Positions 47,520 to 60,300 of a stretch of DNA of 64,000 nucleotides are shown piece by piece. Location of the stretch: assembly GCF_020382885.2 (NCBI RefSeq), contig NC_058502.1:4814001-4878000 (forward strand). The letters run 5' to 3'. Position 1 is the first letter of the stretch, and each line of letters starts with the position of its first letter. A program made the position numbers and the translations under genes. A model generated the notes under the pieces. That model did not search any database and was not told the origin of the DNA. It worked only from the letters and a program-made list of their open reading frames with translations. The DNA comes from Scatophagus argus. Taxonomy: Eukaryota; Chordata; Actinopteri; Scatophagidae.

Positions 47520-50500
47520 ACAGTTTCAGCTAAATTAAAACTTATGAACACAACAGAGAAAAAAGGTACAAGATCTTAGGACTGCTCATATTGTCCGTCT
47601 CAACTAAATCAATACATTGTTGCCATGATTTTTAGATGTGCGGTTATGTTGGAGGATGCATTTTTTCAAATTGGGTATTTTAGAAAACAAAGAAAAACTC
47701 TTCAGTGGATATCTCATTCACTTTGTATTTATGTGACGGGTTCTAATAACCTTTGTTCATTTACGTACTGAGAAGACATGTTTTGTTTAACCGTACATGC
47801 TGTAGACCACCGCCACATGTTGCTTTTTCCCCATCTCTGACACACCACGAGGTAGACTAAAATTCTAAACTTATTAAGCAGATTTTGGCATTGCATTAAA
47901 AATGTAAATTAAAACACGTTCTATGACATCAACCAAGCCAAAGTACACAATCGAACGCTTACAGTTTGTTGTGCAGGGCTGCTGATACTCAGTGATATTC
48001 CATCAACACTTGTACGGGTTACATGTACGGGTGTTGGCTCGAAGCACATGTATTGTCACGCTTGTGGCTAAATTGTGGCTCATCTAAGGCAGTGATTCAC
48101 TTTCAGGGCAAGTCAAAACAGTGCTGATGCATTTTAACATTTGCTTTTGTTTAGAAAAGCTTTTCAGAGAGAAGTTCAAATATATAAATTGCGAAACTGC
48201 AGCATGCTCCACATGGCAGGTTAAAGAGTTTCGCATCCCAGCTTGAACACATTTCTTGCCTTGAAAGTGGATCAAACTCAGCTGCTGATGCCAGAGTTCA
48301 ACTCATTTGTCTCATTTATCTGCTCTATGGCTTTGTGTGGTTAAATTCCAGCCATCAGAGTCCTGTAAAGAGCACCACATTAAGGAATACATTACACTTC
48401 AAATGTACTACATGGGAATTCAGTGTAGTGTCTTAGTGTCTTGGATGATTCATGTGTCTGAAATTTGTTTTCCAGGTGCCAAGCAACACCATGTGAGCAT
48501 TTTATACAAGAAAAGTGTGCGCAGGTGTTTAAAAAATTAGAAAATGAATTAGATCCTCACAATGGATTCAGGTTCTCTGCACTGGACTAGACTATGCTTG
48601 TTTATATTTACTTCACCACAAAAGTGCAATAAATCATTGGGGACTGACCGCGTTCTTCAAAAACAAAACCTTAATTCAGAGATATTACTGTTACCACAGC
48701 CTGATCACTCCTCTGTCGTTATGTTAAAGACATTTAATGATGAAGCTGCTCTTGCATACACAAGTATTTTGTTCATCTCAGGGCCAGATGGTTCAGTGAT
48801 GAGCTTATGACTAACTTTCTGTGGAGCACATTAAAAATTCTGGAGAGTGGCCCAATTTAAAAAAAAAAATGCACCAAAACATTTCAGCTTTTTCAGATTT
48901 CAGGTTTTAGTGATGGGGTCTCGGTAAGGGATCCTCTAAACTAGTGTTCACGTCCTCTAGTGTCACAGCTTGTAAAGACACATCAATACTACACACCACG
49001 CAGTGCACATCTACATGCATGTAGCGTGAGCTCTTGCACAGATGTCGGCCTTTAAAAAAAAAAATGTCATAGCAATGGTGGCTGGAGTTCAATATTTCTC
49101 TAAATATAACTTCAATTTCAATAAAAAATCAATAAAACATGTGGACTTACAGAGAAACTGAACTGCCCACTGCACTTCTGGGTTAGCTTCTCTTTAACTA
49201 GCAGAGTTTTATTAACTGTTCCTTCTGAAAAAGTTCAAACAAACATTTAATAGATTTCATAATCTCAGCAGAACGGGTATCTGCTGTTGAACTATTACTA
49301 TTGCATGTATCCAGCATAGTAGCACACATCTATTTAGCAAATATCTGGTTCGAGCTTCTTTGTTTTGGAAGCTCGTGGAACAGAAGCTTGTCAAGAATGT
49401 GAGTTGGGCCTCTTTAGTGTACTCTGTACACTAAATACATTATCCATGGGGCCTGAATGTAATGTAATGTACTAGCTCAATAGCGGGTAAAACCCTTCTC
49501 AGCATTTGTTTTATCCTCCTTGGAGCACAACATGGGGGAGGTGTTCTTGTTCTGCTACTTGTTCCAGACCACACATACAGAAATCTATCAAACCATTTCA
49601 ATGATTTAACAGAGTCCTTCCACTCAAACCATGTGGAGTTCCACAGAAGCTATAATTAATGCTTAAACCGATGGAAAAGAGCTAATACACACATTCCAGG
49701 TGTTCTGATTAAATATAAGTGACTTTTCCTTCCGTGTAAATCCAGCTTTTGTTTTGATTTTTAATATCTGTTGGTGGTCTTTTCAAGTGGCCTCAAGCAC
49801 AAACACATCTGCTTAAGACCACATCTGTACATGATGCACTTGCACGTGTGTAATCTACTGTCTACATATACACACACACACACACACACACGCACACACT
49901 ACGCATACACACAAGGTCATATATTATAATGACATCACATTTGTTTGTCAAATACCCTTTTCTCTGTGCAAATTTTTAACACCAGTGGTTCAATTAAAAC
50001 AAACAAACAAAAAACAAAACAAAACAAAGCTTTCTGATTAAAACAGCATTTTTTTAAAAAAATGAAAAAGATGACATCAAAATAGGAGAAATAAACTCAA
50101 ACAGAACTCTTAACGTCCGCTGCCCTGACGACGAGCAGGAAGTTTCGACGGTGGTGCATGCAAAACAAAAATGACCAATCAGCGTTGCTTCCTGTTTGCT
50201 CAGTCTAATCTTGAGCTGTGGATTGTTATTCGAGTGAAATCCAATGACTAAAGCTGTCCACCTAAGGAGACCGCAGGGCTCGAAGTGAATTTACTGCTCC
50301 GTCATCCCTCCATGCCTGTCTGTCTCTCTGTTTGCCTCCACAGTTGTACAGAGCGACCATACACACGCCTATCTACACGACCATGGTCTTTTTTAGTGTT
50401 CGTCTCTGTCAAAAAAATACTACATTTATATTTACAACAATTAAATAGAGGTCAATTAAGCACTTGTGTGGTGTAGTGATGGGTATCGGAATTCAATTCT

Positions 50501-50524
50501 AGCAGGAGTGGCGAAGCGGTTTAA
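47520..50524. other. Intergenic gap between arhgef33 and map4k3, no gene seen
   Basis: AT-rich sequence with short microsatellites (CA run near 49870-49890). SOS1 and CDKL4, which lie between ARHGEF33 and MAP4K3 in human, are not visible here or in 45063-47159. Confidence 0.5.
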
Positions 50525-50530
50525 TTTATT
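50525..50530 (-). terminator. map4k3 candidate polyadenylation signal
   Basis: AATAAA on the minus strand, about 700 bases after the map4k3 stop codon. The stretch 50531-51233 would then be 3' UTR, and the open frames in it are not translated. Confidence 0.45.
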
Positions 50531-51233
50531 TTTTCTTTTTTGTCGTTTTTTTAAAAAAACAAACAAATAAAACAGGAAAGCCATCCTGGCTGTTAACATC
50601 ATGCCACAATAAATAAAGGTGTAGTTTAAAAAAAAAAAGGGGAGGAAAGGATGATGAAGGAGAGGAAGGTTTTCTGTCCAAGATGGCTCTTCTGTGAAGC
50701 TTTAGCACAAGTAGCAGTAGCAGTAGTAGTAGTAGTAGCTGTAGTACTAGTAGTATGTGTAGAACTTGCAGAAGTAGTGTTGAAGTCAGACTTCTGTGCT
50801 GGATGATGTTTTCCCAGTGTGCAGTGTACACGGGGGGAGGTGGGAGGGTATCAGGAAGGATTTTGGGTTGAAGTCGCTTTTGTAAGGTGCAGAGAAGAGA
50901 TTCCCCGACTATCTGAACCCAAACTGAACGCAGACCACCAACGTTAACCCTCGTCCCATCACAAAACTGGTTCACAACCCCGCTACTCTACCACCACAAG
51001 CTTAGCTAACACACATCTAACACTGTGGTGCGTTTTAAATTTCTGCAACTGGGAATCAACATCTGCACCCACGAACGGCTCGTCTCCCAGTTACGAGGCA
51101 GACGGGAGGTCGGGTGGGTTAGCGGTAGGGTTGGGCTGAGTGTCTCCCCTGGTTGCTCGCTCCCTTGTTTGCATTAGTGGTGGGATGTTTGGAGAGGTGT
51201 GTTTACGCTCGTGTGTGTGAGTGTGTGTGTGTT

Positions 51234-51335
51234 TCAGTAGCTGTTTTCATGGCCTGCCAGGATGTAGAGGTTGCTGTGGGCTGTAGGGTTGTCTGTAGGC
51301 CTGCTCTCCAGCACCACCACCCTGCAAGAGACACA

Positions 51336-51368
<33 letters not shown>

Positions 51369-54300
51369 CCAGTTTAGTTTCAAGGGAAAAGTCTTAATTT
51401 CACCTTTAAAATCCCAGGCAAAAGGACAACCCAGCCTGTTTCAGAATGTTATTAGTTTTCTTGACAAAAATAAATACAACACAGAGGAATATACAGTGTG
51501 AAGACACAGTAAAGACCCTTAATTTACTGCAGCAATATGTACAGACAGCCAGCAGCCCACACAGGATATGATCCAAGCCTGTAAGAGCCCGTTATTTGGA
51601 AAAAAGCAGCAGAGGGAGATGACTTGTGTTGACACTAAGCCTTTCACAAAGTACTCTGTGTTTACCCTGAGGAAAACTGGGAGAAAGCCGTTAATACGAT
51701 TTAACAGGGACCCAAAGGTTCACACATTCACACATCATAACTCAAGCGCGCTCGTAATGAGACGACAGACACCAAAATCACCCTGCCCACACAAAAGCTA
51801 TTGACAGTTTAAAACAATCATATTTTGGGCAGGTTTCTCCAATCCCTGACACAAAGACATACTTTTCATGTCCTGCTATCAGTTAAAAATGGTGTCAGCA
51901 TGCAGCATCACACCAGACAGATGATGATTTTGGTGTCTATCCTGTCATGACTTAACAGGTAAAATCCCCCAAAAGCTTTGCTGAATTTCTTCAGACACTC
52001 AGACACTCTCTCTTCCTCTCAGTCTTAAAAGCTCCTGATCAACGGCATCCAGTATCAAGAGAGTCCCGAAGGAAAGAGGGAGCGTTTTGGGCTGGCAGCA
52101 GCCAGCGAGCAGCGAGTGTACCTGCGATGAATGAGGCCTCGGTCCTCGGCCTCCGGATCTCTACAGTCGGCATGTCTTCAGTGATAAGACATCAAACAGG
52201 ATGTTAACACGAGCTAAGCGTGTGCGTGTGTGTGTGTGTGCGTGCGTGTGTGTGTGTGTGTGGAGGAGTGTTTTTACCTGTCTGATCCCAGTAGTCTGAA
52301 GATGCGTGTGCTATCTGAAATCTCCTGGGTGATCTGATGAATATATGTGGAAGAGACAAAAAATATGAAGCAGAAAGTTAAAGTCAGAAAATGCAAGGAC
52401 AAGCCAGTCCAAATTTCTCCATTTTAAATGTCATTGCTGATTAAAACTCCGATTAAGTCCGATATTTTGGATCAAGGTATCTGACATTATGAGAGGCAAA
52501 TAAGAGTATTTTTATTTGTTGAATTAAGTACAGTAATGCACAGTATTTCACTGGAATATCCAGTGGAATTTTGTCTGTCCTATGTTCAGACCCAGAGGGA
52601 GGATGAGGAAGACCTCGCATACATAGAAATAGACAATAATAATTCACAGAGAAAGACCTCCTCAGCAACAGGAATAGAGGGACGCTGCTCGTGAGGACAA
52701 CGTTAAAGGTTTTTGCAGAGAATATGGGGCTGCATGTCTGTCCAAAGGTCAAACAGTTTGGGGACATAATTATGGTTGATTGTAATTGTAAATCACAATA
52801 AATAAATAAACAGATGATCAGTTGTGTCATCCCTCATCAAAATGTAAATTATTTCGCAGGTCTGACAAATCCACCTAAACTGCTAATCTAATGTCACGCT
52901 CCTTTAATCCACTTAGGAATTCTGCAACAACATTGATGAAAACCACAATACTAATATGGTCTGAAATTACATCCTGCTATGATGCCTGGGAGTGAACCTC
53001 ATCATACCACCCAAGGGCACCGCTAATGTGCCTTTTCTTCTCAAACAGGCAAACACACAAGCACAAGCACAAGCACACACACACACACACACACACACAC
53101 ATTGCGTCTCACCTCATTGGTCTTGAAACTCCGCCCCTGCATGCCATGCCTCCAGAAGGCCAGTACACTGTCTTGGAGACAAACTGGAGACAAATGAAGA
53201 TATACAAATATCATCATTATGAACTAGGAATAAGCTTGTATTGTATAAATCCACTAGTCAACACATGCCACTCACAGTGGCTCCATACTAGTGCCACAAG
53301 TTATATATTTGTGATTTGAAATATAAAAGTAAGGCTCTTTCTTTTCTTCTTTACCTGTGGCTTCGATCTGGAAGTTGAAAGTTAGCTCGGCTGACAACTT
53401 CCTGCTGGATTTCAACCTTCCCTGGAGGTTCACTATCTTTATACACCCTGTAGCGAGAAAAAAGGAAAAGATGGGAACGAAATCCTGTTTACTTCCTGAC
53501 CTGAAAAACTTGAAGCAAATGAACAGATGTGTGAAATAGTGAGAGTGTTTACTCACTGTCCAGGCAGACCAGGATCGTGTCTCTCTCTAGCTGAGTGACG
53601 TGGATCACACATGTCTGCGGTGTGTCTGCACGGAGAAGGACGAGAAGTTTTGACTTTGTGCTGAACACAACACCTCAGAACAAAGTGTTGTTAGTTTATC
53701 TTAGCGGCACTGGCTCACTGTTCTCACCTGATTCTGTGAACCAGGAGGAGGTAGAGTTGGGGTTGACTGTGCTGAAGCGGACCACCTGGTTGAGTTCGGT
53801 GCCTTTGCTGACCGCCACACAGATCAGAGGGTAGGTGTGCTCCGGGACCACCAACATCTCAAAGACCTCCAACGGACACGGCAACGGGAAGTCGATGCTC
53901 TGTCGAGTGGATGAGGAGGCAACGGGTAAAGACAGAGAACATGGGGCTACAGAAACCCTACAGAAAGGCAGTCAGCGAAGTGCTGTGCAAGAGGTTTTAA
54001 AGAACAAAAACTGACCTTGATGAGCATGAACTTCTGCATGGACTCCACCCACTCCAACAGCATGACACTGGACTGGAAGGCTCCACACAGGTACTTATGG
54101 CCTGTGTACGGGTTACGAACTGCAAGGAAACAAAACCAGCTATTAGTCATTTTATTTCTTGACGAGACTTTGCTTGTGTGTATAAAACTCAAAATTACCT
54201 GTGAAATGTGTGCATCTTTTTCTTTATTTCTTTGACTTTTTTATTTACTGATGAGACTTAAATGAAATACTGACAGTGATATTTTACATATGTTTCCATG

Positions 54301-57300
54301 GGATAATACAAACCAAATAATTGCATGATTTTCAATGGTTTTTATGGTACTTGTCATAGGCCAGATTTCAATACAAGCAAACAAAGTCAGTCTTGCAGTA
54401 CTGCAGAGCCATGAAACAAGCAGTATTATTACTCAGAAAAAAATACAACAGTCTCCTTCACTAAAACTCACCTACACAACATTTTTGGCACCCTTTCGTG
54501 TCTGGAATTTTACTGGACACTGCAAACTTCCTATAAACAGACAAAGAAAGAAATCATGATCACTCAAGAAAAAAAAAAAAAAAAAGTTAGTTTATTATTT
54601 ATGTGACTGATAAGTTTTGAGCCCCTGTCCAGTGAGCTACCTGGGAATGATCTTATCAGGCAGCTTGTGTGTGGGAATGGCAACTGGCAACTTCTGCAAC
54701 TGTCTGGCTTGTTCGAACAGACCGCTGAGACTATGAGAGTACAGCTGAGAGGCTTTTCCTGGAATGGAATAAAACAGAAGAAAACCAAATGAAAAAGAAG
54801 AGAGCAAAAGTGAAGGATGAATAATGTACACTTTAAATACAGATGTATCAATAAGTCACACAGATGTGTGATAGCTCACCAGATATGGAAAGAAGACAAT
54901 TGTTCATGACATATAGCCAGGTACACCGCCGAGGAAAGAGCTGCAGATGTATACAAGACACAGAAATACAACATTACACAACTAGCTTAAATAATTTGTT
55001 ACAGTTCACAAATCAAAGATTTTTAAAAAAGGTTTTAATTATAATTTCAATGTGGAAAAAAAAGGAGAAACAAATAAAACAAATAACTCATTGAAAACAC
55101 TAGAAAGCATCGTTATCTAGGAATTTCTGCATATAACAATTAAAAAAAATACAAAGCAAAATGTGAAGAAAGTGAAAATTTTTTATTAATACTTTCATAA
55201 AGTATGTTGGTTCCGTCTCAAACGGCATGATCTCCAGTCTCACCTGTTCCATCGAGGTCTCGTGCAACTCATTAAGGTTTAATGTGTAGATTCCCTCTTC
55301 AGCTCCAAATATCAAATACTGGTCTGAAACACACACACACACACAAAACAACAGCTCACATGAGACAACACTGAAAAGTTTCTTCAAGAGTCAGGGTGGA
55401 TTGATTCAGGATGGAAGCTAATGGTCAGCACTGGATCTGGGTTTTCTGCTGCTTACCTCTGGTGTCGGGGTTGATCCAGGAAGTGGCACAGTGGATCTTC
55501 AAAGGGCAGCCGTTAAACACCTTGGAGAAACACGCACCCATCTGCGAACGGGAGGAGGACACCAAGAAATGCGATACAAATGATGAACTCTGGTGACAAC
55601 TTGCTGACCCTTATGATGCTTGAATGTGTTGCGTTTTTCATTGCTTTGTTTGTTTTTTTGATCAGAGAACAACACAGATAATTATTGATATTTCTTCTGG
55701 AGTTGCTAAAGTGATTAAGTGTGATGGTATTTCTGTTTCCTCGCACAATACAACTCACTGTAACTGTTTTCCAAAGGAGAGCAGAAAGGAACCTTTACTT
55801 ACATGGACTTTGGGTGTAGGAGGGAGGCCATTACTGATCGGCTTCTAGAAGAGACACATACAGTCAGTCATTACTGGACTGTGAACGATTCTGGTATCAA
55901 ATTGTGAAAGTGAATTTTAAACAGGGATTAACGATTTGACAAGCAGGGAGTAATGAAGGTACACAAACAAGACCCCCTAGTTTTCATTACAGCACTAATA
56001 ATTTCTACAAATGTAAACAAAAATTATTTTCAAACAAATTCAACACATCCACAGTGGGTGAACGGTTTTTAATCTGGGGGAAGTATCGGCTCCTGCAACA
56101 AAATTCCTAAACCCCACCTTGTGTTAACATAGGTACCCTGAGTGACCAGTAGGAACTGGACATGACAAGGAAAAGGATGTGATCCCTCACTGGCTTCCCA
56201 CCCCTAAAACACAACCTACAGGATTTGACAGAATGCCTGATTTTTCTATCTGTGACAGCATCATGTCTATTGTTACCAACTTCAGTAATGTGTTCACTGA
56301 GGGCATTTTTTTATGAAAACATCCTCATCATAACTTCCTGTTGTAGAGCCAAGTCTGCTTACCGGAATGTCCTTCTTGTCTTTCCGTATGGGAACACTAG
56401 GGGGCATAGTAGACTGTCTGTCTGCTGGACCATCCCTATCTCCACTGTGAGGAGAGTTCAGCCCATTTCCTACAACGACAGAGATGTGTGTGAGAGAGAA
56501 ACTAAGAGGAAGCGAGTATGTGTAAAGGACAGAAAAAGCGAACGTGAATATGCAGCTTTGTGTTTGAGGGGAAAAAAGTGAGTGACAAAACAGAAACAAA
56601 CTCAGCTGCACATGGACACTCGGAGTTGGTTGCACTGAGCTCAATCTAGTCTGCGGGACTGAAGACACAGAAGATTTAAACTAAAACTGCAACAAACAAA
56701 CTAGTGGGAGCAGAGAGGGAGGGTAGGAGGGAGCAGGCTAGCAGGAAGAATACAGAGGATCACATAGAGTCATGAGCACAGGGAGGTGCCAATGCACAAG
56801 TAACCAGCAATTCTATGTGCCCTTCTCTGTGAGAAAGGTCTGACGTGGCTTTAACAATAATACTGAGTCTTTTTTGCGATAGTCAGCCTGTTGAGCACCG
56901 GACACTTTTCGACAACACTCACATGTACGCACACACGCAGTGCTACACCACCCATGTGTGCTTGCTGAAGGCCTAACAGTTCCTCTCATTTCTGTGAATG
57001 ATGTTTGTTCTGTTATCATCAGAGACAAAAAAGTAATGCCTCAAAAATTAATGTTATTGTCAGAACTTGTGCGTTGATGTATTGAAGTCATTCTTATATT
57101 ATTTAGTAGAATTTATATTTATTTATTTATGCTGCTAGCAGAAACACAAACTACCAAATCATAAAGAGAAGAACAAAACTGAATCAATACTTTCAAATCT
57201 TAAAAAACAAAACAAAACACGGGAGCAGGGGATTTTGTGTACGGTAGCAGTCATAATAAATGACGACTGACTTCATATTGTGTCTCATATCACAATCGTG

Positions 57301-60300
57301 TTTTTGGACGATGTTTTCGCCTCTTCCTTCTTCCTCCTAGGAAGCGAGGGGGGAGCGGCAGCAGATGACTAGCTTTTGATTGATTGGATTAAACAACCAA
57401 TCAGACTTCACAAAAAAATGACAACATGTAAACTGAGCAGGAGCTGATGGAGGGAGGAACTACAAACAAAAAACTGAAAAGGACTATTATTAATGGACTC
57501 ATGGAACAAAGAAATCAGACTACGAGGGCTGGGAGACCACACAACCAGTCGGAGGGGACGATGGGGTCTGCGGACACTACCGATCTATTAAGTGGCTGCG
57601 CTTACTCTCTTCCTTTTCCTCCTCTTTTTCCTGCTCCTCTTTCACCTCCTTCAGCACCTCCCATGCCTCCTCCAGCTCCTCCTCTGTGTGAGGCGTGTGG
57701 AGCCACTCCCAGAAATGCCTAAAGCTCCCATCATCCTCTGGGGCTGAGTTTTCGACGTCCGTGCGCTTGGGGCTCTCGTTACCTAGGCTACTGCGGCGGT
57801 GGGGCGGCAGCTTCGGGGGTGGGGGCCGTGGGGGGACATTGGATGCCGGCTTGGCAGGGCTCGGCGTCTCTGGGATCGGACAGCGTTTGATGGTCCCTCC
57901 TCCGCCATCGTCTTCGCTGTGTGATTGGCTATCGTCCTGTTTTTGCTGTTGTTGTTGGGATGAGCGGATGGACTTGGGCTGAAAGAAAATAAAAAGAACA
58001 CAGAGTCAGCTAATTTCTCATATTCATAGCACAAAATTCCTAAAAAAGACTAATCTGAACTTTCAAGTCTCAAATGACAAAACATTTACTGTGGCTGATA
58101 GATGGATTCGGTTGCTCGTACCTTGGGAGGAAGCGGGGGTGGGACCTTCGGCCTCATGATAGTGCTTGATTTACTGAAGAATAAGAAGACGGAGAATTTG
58201 AGACTCTCCTTGATGAAACACCCAAAAAATAGACCTACAACTGCAGTTTGTTACACAGAAAATATTCTACACATTCATCAACATGACACCACTGAAGCTA
58301 TGGTTTAACTTGTCATTTTAAAGCAACTGTTAGTTTGATCATAAAGGACAGATTTCTTAAGATCACAGAGTTTAGTATAAATACTTGAAAAATGACAAGT
58401 ATAAACACAGCCTGACACTACTGGACACCGTAAAAGATTAAACAACACATACAAAAATGACACTGGCACACTAGCAGGTGTAAAGTCTCTGACAGTAGTA
58501 GTGCTGATACTGCAAGTATACAATATTTTTAGTGTTTGAGTTCTGAGTTTTTCTCAACTGAATCAAGAAAAGACCACATTTTCAGTTTTCAAGCACCCAA
58601 TAATCCCTTAAAGGTCAGCACTATTTTCACTGTTCACAGAGACTTTAGCCATTTTGCCTTATAAACTACAGATTTTCTGAGCCACTTGTTAATGAGTGAC
58701 AGACAAAGAACCAATCAGAGCACACAAATCAAAACAGACAGAGCAGCCAATCACAGTGGACACAGATAAAAATGAGACAGTGATTCATCTGAATGGCGGT
58801 CAATAAACATATATGGCTTACCCCCTTAATGTAAACATAATCACTAAAACTGGTCAGTAACAGACACACTGTACACCTCTGAGCTTGTTAACACTGTACT
58901 GGAAAATGTTGCAAGGTGATGGGTGGCGAATGGCAAAGGACCTCCTTCAGGAGGGCATACAAAGGTATTTAGAAAACAATACTGTGTGTGGAAATAAAGG
59001 AAAAAATATCTAAAAAGAAAGCAAGATGATTTGTAACACAACCTACTGACCCTACACATTTTAGAGTTTAAAGCATTTTAAAGCTGGATCAATACTGGTT
59101 TAGACACTAGCACAAAAAGTTTCTTAGTGGCAGTGAGCCACAAAATTTAGTGATTTTTGTTTTCATGAACATGATACTTTGTCGCTAAATGCAGCTCGCT
59201 AGCACAGTTAGCTTTTCTATTGCTAAAAGGTCTTATGCAGTTGCGCTTAAACAGCTTGAGCACAAATTTGAAATGTGAGTTTACACTATCACTGGGTTTC
59301 TGAGGCCACAATTAGCTTTATCCACAAAACGTAGCTTATCTAAAACATGTTTGCAGCCAGGAACCATAGTTATGATTCCAATTTTATATTGGCTACAGTC
59401 AATTTAGGAATTAGGGATCTTTCTATTTTCGCAGTCGCTGTACTTTGTGTGCGTATGTCTGTGTGTGCTAAGCGCTAAGGCCTCTCTGCTTGTGGTGGAA
59501 AATAAATGTCTCTGAAGAACACTGGCCACCGCAGACATTTGGCTTTTACACAATGACGGATGAGGCTGGATGCCAAATAAACAGTTTTATAGAGGCAGGA
59601 CAAGACAGAAGGCAGCGTGAATGCGCACACACGCACACTCACATACACACACACAAAGTGCGAAGGCACACAGATGGCGATTCAAGTGGAGAACAAAACA
59701 AGACAACAGCAAATAAGACGTCAAGGTCATGAGTGCCACACTGGAACTACACTCAGACTTCATAATTTAAGATTCAAAAAAGTGCTAAGAATCCAGTGAA
59801 AACTAAATGATGCAATGTGCCAGAGTTTGTAGCTTTAATTACATGTAGCTATAATATCTAATACTGTGGCCCTGCTTTCCCCCGTCCCTCTGTATGTAAG
59901 GAGGTAAAAATGTAGAAACAATTAAAAAAAAATCAACAAAATCACTTTCCGGGTGAATTTTTACAGTTAGGGTTACTGTTAGTACACACAGGCTGTAAAT
60001 ACACGCACACACACACACACATACAAACACATGTGGCATATGTGGCGTGATGGTGGGGTGTGCTGCATAGAGATGCGTGGATGAAACTGTGGCAAAGATG
60101 GGAAGCCTTTCTCCTTGTCTCACTCCTCATCATCATCATCATCCATTCCTCTTAAAAAAGAGAGAGGAACGGGTGAGGGAAAGAGAGAGACGAGGGCAGA
60201 GAGGCTTCCGGTTCTAAGACCGGGAGAGAACTTACTGAGTGTGAGTTTCATCATCATCTGCACCATCATCATCCTCATCCTCATCATCCCCTAAGTGTGC

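Noticed and set aside
50526-50975. 149-codon minus-strand frame
   Set aside because: It lies in the map4k3 3' UTR and is dominated by poly-Leu and poly-Lys from triplet and A-rich repeats.
53040-53100. Repeat array considered as CRISPR-like
   Set aside because: It is a simple CA microsatellite without spacers, in a vertebrate gene.
57447-57982. Plus-strand proline-rich open frames
   Set aside because: They lie opposite the map4k3 proline-rich exon, whose minus-strand reading matches human MAP4K3.
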